Positions 14,196-19,239 of a stretch of 19,239 bases of DNA are shown here, one piece after another. Both the position numbers and the translations under genes were made by a program. The DNA is from Promethearchaeota archaeon (GTDB taxonomy: Archaea > Asgardarchaeota > Lokiarchaeia > Sigynarchaeales > SOKP01): positions 1 to 19,239 of the forward strand of contig JAHLWV010000014.1 in assembly GCA_019057735.1 (NCBI GenBank), given 5' to 3'. How positions within the stretch are numbered: the first letter of the stretch is position 1; each line of letters begins with the position of its first letter. The notes below the pieces were generated by a model. It saw only the letters and a program-made list of their open reading frames with translations. It searched no databases and was not told the origin of the DNA.

Positions 14196-14669
14196 TTATT
14201 GACCATATTTTTCTTTCCAGATTGGATCGTTGATTTGTAATATCCTACGTTGAACCTTACCAAGGATATTTTTAGGAACTTCTGTGATAAACTCGATTTG
14301 TGCTGGACACTTCCATTTCGTTAAGTTTTCTTTCGTCCAAGCAATCAATTCCTCTTCAGTAATCTTACCGATGTATTCAGGTTTCAGTTCAACCCAAGCT
14401 TTGGTGATTTCGCCGACTTTTCCCGCAGGATCGGGTAGACCAGACACTGCTGCTTCAGATACTGCTTCGTGCTTCATTAACATCGATTCCACCTCTTTTG
14501 GGAAAACAGAATGTCCTGCTACTTTAATTAGTTGCTTTTTTCTATCCCTAATCTCAATAGTCCCATCTTCATTCATAAAACCGATGTCTCCAGTTAAGAG
14601 CCATAGTGCTCCTTTATAAGTTTTAATAGTTTCGCTTGTTTCTTCTGGTTGATTGAGGTATTCGTACAT
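14196..14669 (-). CDS. C-terminal fragment of an AMP-forming acyl-CoA synthetase (partial tandem duplicate)
   Basis: This 157-residue frame corresponds to the last third of the adjacent acyl-CoA synthetase. It holds the TGD motif (27-29), the hinge RDRKKQ (41-46) and the C-domain catalytic lysine K138 in PKNILGKVQRR, ending NDPIWKEKYGQ. It lacks the adenylation core, so it cannot make an acyl-adenylate alone. Homology starts earlier than ATG 14669: the same frame continues upstream to 14753, directly after the neighbour's TAA. No Shine-Dalgarno precedes the ATG. Residues 23-49 are identical to 466-492 of the full-length protein, yet 15 of those 27 codons differ synonymously. Both copies therefore were long under protein-level selection. 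It may be a decaying truncated paralogue or a retained stand-alone C-domain. Confidence 0.7.
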   Translation of the reverse strand: MYEYLNQPEETSETIKTYKGALWLLTGDIGFMNEDGTIEIRDRKKQLIKVAGHSVFPKEVESMLMKHEAVSEAAVSGLPDPAGKVGEITKAWVELKPEYIGKITEEELIAWTKENLTKWKCPAQIEFITEVPKNILGKVQRRILQINDPIWKEKYGQ

Positions 14670-14753
14670 AATTTGAGGACCGTGTACGCAAATTTCACCA
14701 GTGTGTTCTTCTGCAAAATTAGTATCGTCCGGATTTCCTAAACAAAGATTTTT
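14196..14753 (-). repeat. Partial tandem duplication, downstream copy
   Basis: 185 codons plus a stop homologous to codons 416-596 of the upstream acyl-CoA synthetase gene. Alignment begins within one or two codons of that gene's stop (stop then K-N-LCLGNP here; GP-ICLGNP there), and the reading frame is unbroken apart from that stop. Confidence 0.8.
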
Positions 14754-15293
14754 TTATTCCCCGTATTTTTCTTTCCAAATAGGGTCGTTTATTTGGAGAG
14801 CACGCCTTTGAACCTTCCCTATGATATTTTTTGGTAAATCTCCAATAATTGCAATGTGTTGAGGTACTTTATAATGGGCCATATTTCCGTTAGCCCATTC
14901 CTTTATTGATAGTGGAGACAAATCAGAATCCTCCTTTATCGAAACCCAGGCTTTTATAACTTCCCCGAATTCATCGCTTGGCAAACCCGATACTGCGACT
15001 TCTAGGATATCAGGGTGTTTCATTAAGAGTTCTTCTACCTCCTTTGGAAAGACCGAAAAACCTTTGAACTTAATCAACTGTTTCTTACGATCTCTTATCT
15101 CAATTGTGCCATCTTCGTTCATAAAACCGATATCTCCTGTTAGAAGCCAAGTTTTCCCGTCATATTGAAGTAATGTATTAGAAGTCTCTTCAGGATGATC
15201 TAAATAACATTTCATTATTTGAGGTCCGTAAACACAAATTTCTCCAGTATGCTCAACTCCAAAATTAGTATCTTCAGGATTCCCAAGACAAAT
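14754..15293 (-). repeat. Partial tandem duplication, upstream copy
   Basis: The 3' part of the full-length acyl-CoA synthetase gene (from codon 418, ICLGNP) that recurs immediately downstream at 14196-14753. The copies share long identical protein blocks but differ at many third codon positions. Confidence 0.8.
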
Positions 15294-16544
15294 CGGTCCT
15301 TTAGAAAAATCATCTGAGTGAAAAATGCCCCATCCCGTTCCTGGAAAAGGCATACCTATTACTCCAACCGGACTCTCCCCAAATAGATTGCCTGCACTTA
15401 CAGCGGGACTTGCTTCACTTAATCCATATCCCTCTACAATTCTTCCTCCCGTGTTTTTAACAAAAGCGTCCCGTACGTGTTTATGTAAAGGTCCAGCACT
15501 AGAAATGCATAATTTTAATTTTCCCATTACTTCTGGATATCTTCTATTCAAGTGTTTTAATTCAGCAAGCTTTATAAACAAAATTTCTGCCCCAGCATAT
15601 ATCAAACCTTCTGAACACGGTAGTTTCTCTATTAATTCACATAATTCGTCTTGAGATGGTGGTGTTGGGAAAAGCATCATCCAACCTCCTATTGCAATAG
15701 AGGTGTTCATAATAATAGTGTGAGCGAAACTATGGAACAAAGGGAGTATACCTATATTTCCAATACCTGGCATCTCCCCTCCTAACCACAACATACATTG
15801 CTCTGCATTCGATACGACATTAAAATGGGTTAATACTGCTGCTTTTGGTAAACCAGTAGATCCTCCTGTCATAATATATGTAGCAGCATCATTTTTTACA
15901 TCAATACTTACATTTATATCTGCATCCCTTGGTTCAGTTTTCATAAGATCTTTGAATTTGATTGCTCCTTCGCAATTACATTTACCGGTTGGAATTTTTT
16001 TTAAGAACTTGCCAAGAATTTTCTTAGTTCCAAACATCTGAACTAAATCAACTAAATTAGTATAAATTACAATTTCAATATCTGTACTTCCAATTATGGG
16101 GCTAATATAAGGTTCAAATAAAGCGTCTAGCACGATTAACATTTTAGGTTTAACAATATCTATTTGATGCAAAATTTCCATAGTCTGGTATGTGGGATTT
16201 ATACCAGTAGCAATTGCTCCTATCCGCGTAATAGCATAATAAGACACGATATATTGAATGCAATTTGGTAGGTGGATAGCAACAACATCCCCTTTTTTGA
16301 TTCCCAAATCAACTAAGGCTGTAGCAAACCTTTTTACGTAATTTTGAAATTGTTTATAAGTTACCCAAGTGTCGAGGAACCATATTAGATTATGTTCTGG
16401 ATACTTCTCAACTTGGGCATCTAACATCTCATTCAACGATTTTTCTTCAAACTCTGAGTTGTATGGTACATTTTCAGGCCACCATGTCTGAAACCATCGT
16501 TTATTCTCGTCAATTTGGTATGAATTACTTGTGTTATTGTGCAT
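14754..16544 (-). CDS. AMP-forming acyl-CoA synthetase (long-chain fatty acid-CoA ligase type)
   Basis: ANL-superfamily enzyme that activates a carboxylic acid, probably a fatty acid, first as acyl-AMP and then as the CoA thioester. Its 596 residues are full length. The P-loop-like motif is MTGGSTGLPKA (225-235), the adenine-binding segment GYGLSEASP (372-380), TGD at 469-471, the hinge RDRKKQ from 484, and the C-domain lysine K577 in PKNIIGKVQRR. The opening region FQTWWPENVPYN is typical of FadD-like ligases. The ATG at 16544 has an AGGTAGGG ribosome site 8 nt upstream. It is followed in frame by a partial copy of itself. In an Asgard host it could feed β-oxidation or lipid salvage; exact chain length cannot be told. 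It may also act on other acids. Confidence 0.92.
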   Translation of the reverse strand: MHNNTSNSYQIDENKRWFQTWWPENVPYNSEFEEKSLNEMLDAQVEKYPEHNLIWFLDTWVTYKQFQNYVKRFATALVDLGIKKGDVVAIHLPNCIQYIVSYYAITRIGAIATGINPTYQTMEILHQIDIVKPKMLIVLDALFEPYISPIIGSTDIEIVIYTNLVDLVQMFGTKKILGKFLKKIPTGKCNCEGAIKFKDLMKTEPRDADINVSIDVKNDAATYIMTGGSTGLPKAAVLTHFNVVSNAEQCMLWLGGEMPGIGNIGILPLFHSFAHTIIMNTSIAIGGWMMLFPTPPSQDELCELIEKLPCSEGLIYAGAEILFIKLAELKHLNRRYPEVMGKLKLCISSAGPLHKHVRDAFVKNTGGRIVEGYGLSEASPAVSAGNLFGESPVGVIGMPFPGTGWGIFHSDDFSKGPICLGNPEDTNFGVEHTGEICVYGPQIMKCYLDHPEETSNTLLQYDGKTWLLTGDIGFMNEDGTIEIRDRKKQLIKFKGFSVFPKEVEELLMKHPDILEVAVSGLPSDEFGEVIKAWVSIKEDSDLSPLSIKEWANGNMAHYKVPQHIAIIGDLPKNIIGKVQRRALQINDPIWKEKYGE

Positions 16545-16637
16545 ATTGTATCCCTACCTTATTTTTTCAATAATAATTTGTTAAGATCACTTTGATAACT
16601 CTGAATTTAAAACTATCCTTAACAATACTTAAACCAG

Positions 16638-16665
16638 AAAAATAAATAAATAAAAATAAAAAAAA
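16638..16665 (-). terminator. U-rich terminator after the surface protein gene
   Basis: On the minus strand, beginning about 26 nt after the surface protein stop, the sequence reads CTCT, then T8, then repeated T-rich blocks broken only by single A. This is a strong archaeal U-tract terminator and separates the surface protein from the acyl-CoA synthetase gene, which therefore likely has its own promoter in 16545-16637. Confidence 0.5.
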
Positions 16666-16690
16666 GAGAGTTATTTAATTTGATTGAGAC

Positions 16691-18814
16691 CTAAAATCTC
16701 GCATCTTTACGCCTTTTGATTAAAATGGTAGCAACACCTAATAAACCGACACCAGCAACCAAGAGAATTAAAGCCCAGAAACCTGTGGCTTCAAAAACCA
16801 TGAACACGCTGAATGTAGGATCGTGCCAAATTCCATTTCCATCCTCGAATTCTGGGAAACACACCGCGTAAACCATCGCGCTGAATGTAATGTTTAAGCC
16901 AATATCGGCAGCAAAGGTATCTACTTCACCCGGAGTACCTTCAAATGTTTTGTGTGCGTTAGCTTCTACTTTAAACAAAGCAACTGGGAGTATACTTGTG
17001 GATGCAGGTGCGTAATTATCTCCTTCATTTAATCCATATGAATAATCGGGTCCCGCAATATCGACAAATTCGAGTTTGTCCCTTATATTATGAGGGAGAT
17101 AGTTGCCAATCTTAAGTGAACGAGTTGTTTCATAGTAATCTTCTGCGGGATCTAATCTTGCAGTTGGATCGTCTCCAATTGTTTGCAAATTGAGGTGAAA
17201 GTGTAATACTGTTGAAACGTAAATTATAGCAAGGTCTAATCCAGCGATAGAATTATTTGCACCGAGAGGACCATTCCAAGGAGCGAAAAATTGATCTAAT
17301 TTAACAGCTCCGTGTAAAACAGGCACAGTACCACCTTCAACAGTAGGAAGCTCTATTTCTTCTGGCTCAAAAGTAAATCCAAAGTGAATATAAGCAAGAG
17401 ATTCTTCAGTTACTCCTAAGTAAGAGTCTAAATCTACTCCCATTGGGACAGGCTTCAACGTTGCTTGGTCTAAGGTTAATCCCCACGAAACTTTTTTACC
17501 ATCTAAAGTAGGTTTAGTAAAATCAAAATCATTAACTGTTCCTATCATTAATTTGTGGGTTATCTCTGAACTGCGTGGTACCTCAATAGGACGTCCATCT
17601 ACTAAAACTGGATCACCAACAGAATTATTTATTTGTACATAATTTGCAGATAATCTATTATCAAAATTTGTATCGTTGTATAAGAAAGCTCCGGTTAAAT
17701 GATGAGTGAATAAGAAAAATTCAATATCCAAACCCTGAAAAATTGCAGCAGGGTTAATAGAACCCCCTCCGCCACCTAGTAAACTCAAAATCTCGGCTAC
17801 ATCAATGTGTATTTCAAAATTTTTTATCCATAATTGGAACAAATCGAATGTGAATGAAGTAAATTCCCTCCTGAGATTAGCAACAATTTCAGCTTCGGTT
17901 AATAACCACTCCATATAACTATCTTTTCTAGCTTGAGCAGTGATATTCCATGAAACTAATAAAGTAGCTCCGCCAGAAATAGCAACATCTAAATTTTTAT
18001 CAGCGGGATCTATCTCCCAATCACTTCCAGTAACTTTCCAAGTTTTGTTAATACTAAATCCTGCACTTGTCTGAATTTCTAATTTCTCCCAAGTGATGGG
18101 ATTTAACACAAATAATTCCTCACCCGTAAAAATGTCGTTAATATGAATTAAGAACCAAGTAATGATTTCAACCCCTTTTTGAATAAGTTCTTCTGGAATT
18201 CCACCAATGCTAGATGTACTAGGAGAAGTGGTACTTGAAATTGAAGGACTACTAATATAAGGTTCGAGTTCAGTAAAGAAATTAATGATTTTTTTCACAG
18301 CAGTAACAAAAGAACCATCGTTATCCCATATAATTAAAGTGACACCCGCACCTATGGTTAAATTGTATTCGTAACTTCCTTGAGTTACAACTTCGCAATA
18401 AGCATATCCATATTTACTTACATTATAGGCGCCCTCGATATAATCAAGTGGAACCCTATAAAATTGCCTCCTTGGAGTGGTGAAATCTCTTAAATCAGAA
18501 ATAGTTTTTTCCTGTGTTGCGCTTATTGCATAAACTCCAGGTAATATCTCTTTACCGCTAAAGTTCGTTAATGTTTGCATAAACAACATTTCAAATACTG
18601 TTGCTAAAACATTACCCCCGGGACCTAAACTCCTAAACATCATCCCAAATATACTTCCAAAACCCCCAATAAGAGCGGTTGGATCTGTTATTCCGATTTG
18701 GTCGTAATTATAATCGTTGTCATAATCGTAGCCAGCTACCATCATTGGCGTGGCTGTAAAAGAAGCTACTACTAACGCTATAACCATTAAGCTTTTAGTG
18801 CTTACTTTTTTCAT
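16691..18814 (-). CDS. Large secreted surface protein with C-terminal membrane anchor
   Basis: A 707-residue protein of no family I recognise. It starts with a Sec signal peptide (basic MKKVSTK, hydrophobic core to about residue 28). It ends in a single membrane helix (680-699) followed by the stop-transfer KRRK, so nearly all of it lies outside the cell. A Ser/Thr-rich linker (188-202) separates an N-terminal part from a long β-rich body. At least nine N-x-S/T sequons (for example NFSG, NVSK, NLTI, NNSV) suggest N-glycosylation. The body carries two similar strands, VTLIIWDNDG and ATLLVSWNIT, hinting at an internal repeat. It is set off by its own promoter and terminator. An S-layer-like or adhesion role is plausible for its architecture; nothing enzymatic is visible. 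Confidence 0.75.
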   Translation of the reverse strand: MKKVSTKSLMVIALVVASFTATPMMVAGYDYDNDYNYDQIGITDPTALIGGFGSIFGMMFRSLGPGGNVLATVFEMLFMQTLTNFSGKEILPGVYAISATQEKTISDLRDFTTPRRQFYRVPLDYIEGAYNVSKYGYAYCEVVTQGSYEYNLTIGAGVTLIIWDNDGSFVTAVKKIINFFTELEPYISSPSISSTTSPSTSSIGGIPEELIQKGVEIITWFLIHINDIFTGEELFVLNPITWEKLEIQTSAGFSINKTWKVTGSDWEIDPADKNLDVAISGGATLLVSWNITAQARKDSYMEWLLTEAEIVANLRREFTSFTFDLFQLWIKNFEIHIDVAEILSLLGGGGGSINPAAIFQGLDIEFFLFTHHLTGAFLYNDTNFDNRLSANYVQINNSVGDPVLVDGRPIEVPRSSEITHKLMIGTVNDFDFTKPTLDGKKVSWGLTLDQATLKPVPMGVDLDSYLGVTEESLAYIHFGFTFEPEEIELPTVEGGTVPVLHGAVKLDQFFAPWNGPLGANNSIAGLDLAIIYVSTVLHFHLNLQTIGDDPTARLDPAEDYYETTRSLKIGNYLPHNIRDKLEFVDIAGPDYSYGLNEGDNYAPASTSILPVALFKVEANAHKTFEGTPGEVDTFAADIGLNITFSAMVYAVCFPEFEDGNGIWHDPTFSVFMVFEATGFWALILLVAGVGLLGVATILIKRRKDARF

Positions 18815-18837
18815 TATTTTTAATCACATTATTTTTT

Positions 18838-18847
18838 TTTTAAATTT
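18838..18847 (-). promoter_or_regulatory. TATA-like box for the surface protein gene
   Basis: On the minus strand TAAATTTAAA lies about 28 nt before the ATG at 18814, with no Shine-Dalgarno after it; this fits a leaderless transcript. Confidence 0.4.
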
Positions 18848-18920
18848 AGGTACTTAAAATAAGAATAAACTTTTTGTTTTTAATTGTTTATGTTCTAATT
18901 CAATAGAAAATTTAAAACTA

Positions 18921-18934
18921 AGAGTTTAAACTCT
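18921..18934. repeat. 14-bp perfect palindrome AGAGTTTAAACTCT
   Basis: The two 7-bp halves are exact inverted copies, located 107 bp upstream of the surface protein start. It is the longest exact palindrome I noticed between genes here and a candidate regulator site. Confidence 0.4.
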
Positions 18935-19127
18935 ACTAAATATACTAATTTCAGTATCATTAAATGTTTCGGTTAAATTACTTCTTAATTTTGATATTTA
19001 TTTTAATTTTGTGTATGATTAATTTAAGAAAATACTCAAATTTATTGTCCTTAATAAATGCTCTGCAATCAATAATTAAACGGAGTACGAAACAAGATAA
19101 ATTGAAAATAGATGTTATAATTAAAAA

Positions 19128-19239
19128 CTAATCTTCTAAAGTAATGAATGTGTAAAATAACACGAATATGTATAATATCGCTGTAATCAATAAACTCCAT
19201 ACCCTCAAAAATACTGAGATTTCTTCACTTGTTAAAATT
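19128..19239 (-). CDS. 3' end of a probable membrane protein gene (partial)
   Basis: From the right edge, one minus-strand frame runs 36 codons to a TAG at 19128. It encodes TSEEISVFLRVW followed by a 20-residue hydrophobic stretch and ends TFITLED. The segment looks like a C-terminal membrane helix with a short acidic tail. The rest of the gene lies beyond the window, so the family cannot be told. It points the same way as the surface protein gene, 313 bp upstream of it. Chance openness over 36 codons is possible, but the hydrophobic pattern favours a real gene. Confidence 0.4.
   Translation of the reverse strand, partial: ILTSEEISVFLRVWSLLITAILYIFVLFYTFITLED

Larger units (their letters stand above)
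18815..19127. other. AT-rich intergenic stretch upstream of the surface protein
   Basis: 313 bp without a convincing gene. It contains the surface protein promoter near 18838-18847, a T-run (18832-18841), a perfect 14-bp palindrome (18921-18934) and an ATACT/AGTAT inverted repeat (18942-18957). No RNA gene was recognised. Confidence 0.6.

Noticed and set aside
14284..15654. Two plus-strand frames (14284-14619 and 15325-15654)
   Set aside because: Both are antisense to the synthetase copies and show no domain; they follow from the coding pattern of the opposite strand.
1..19239. tRNA, rRNA, CRISPR array, insertion sequence or intein
   Set aside because: No cloverleaf T-arm, repeat-spacer pattern, transposase frame, long terminal inverted repeats or intein block was seen in the genes or gaps.

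Overview
The window looks like a chromosomal segment of an Asgard archaeon, most likely from the Lokiarchaeia side. It is strongly AT-rich. It carries a Rab/Ras-type small GTPase, a longin-like protein, an archaeal-type arginyl-tRNA synthetase, a deoxyhypusine-synthase-family enzyme, and a secreted surface protein anchored by a C-terminal helix. Promoters look archaeal: AT-rich TATA-like boxes about 25 nt before the start codon with little or no leader. No rRNA, tRNA, CRISPR array, transposase or integrase was seen. The lineage call is an inference from gene content.

Layout. 1-529 has no confident gene; it holds homopolymer tracts, a possible tiny minus-strand unit and a broken-looking plus-strand frame. 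530-1711 (-) is an M29 aminopeptidase, divergent from a longin-like protein (1872-2336, +). 2372-5969 (-) is a tight cluster read as arginyl-tRNA synthetase, agmatinase-family ureohydrolase, then a deoxyhypusine synthase-like enzyme; the last two fit an arginine-to-polyamine/hypusine route. 6099-8365 holds a convergent pair, a DegT-type PLP aminotransferase (+) and a Gfo/Idh/MocA oxidoreductase (-), whose stop codons overlap and which together suggest amino-sugar or amino-cyclitol synthesis. 8435-9544 (-) is a reductive-dehalogenase-family protein without a Tat signal. 9680-10968 (+) is a compact run of three small genes: a GYD-domain protein, a Lin0512-family protein and 3-methyladenine DNA glycosylase I. 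10971-12272 (-) is a glycoside-hydrolase-like TIM-barrel protein. 12558-13082 (+) is the small GTPase, convergent with a winged-helix protein (13152-14018, -).

14196-16544 (-) holds a full-length AMP-forming acyl-CoA synthetase followed, in the same frame directly after its stop codon, by a diverged copy of its own last ~180 codons. 16691-18814 (-) is a 707-residue surface protein. 18815-19127 is AT-rich intergenic DNA with a 14-bp palindrome, and the window ends in the 3' end of a probable membrane-protein gene.

Most genes look like independent housekeeping or metabolic units. The most notable items are the partial tandem duplication of the acyl-CoA synthetase, the cytoplasmic RdhA homologue whose putative catalytic Tyr/Asn/Arg keep the spacing known from PceA, the agmatinase/DHS-like pair in which the DHS-like protein lacks the usual active-site histidine, and a GTPase with altered G3 and G4 motifs.
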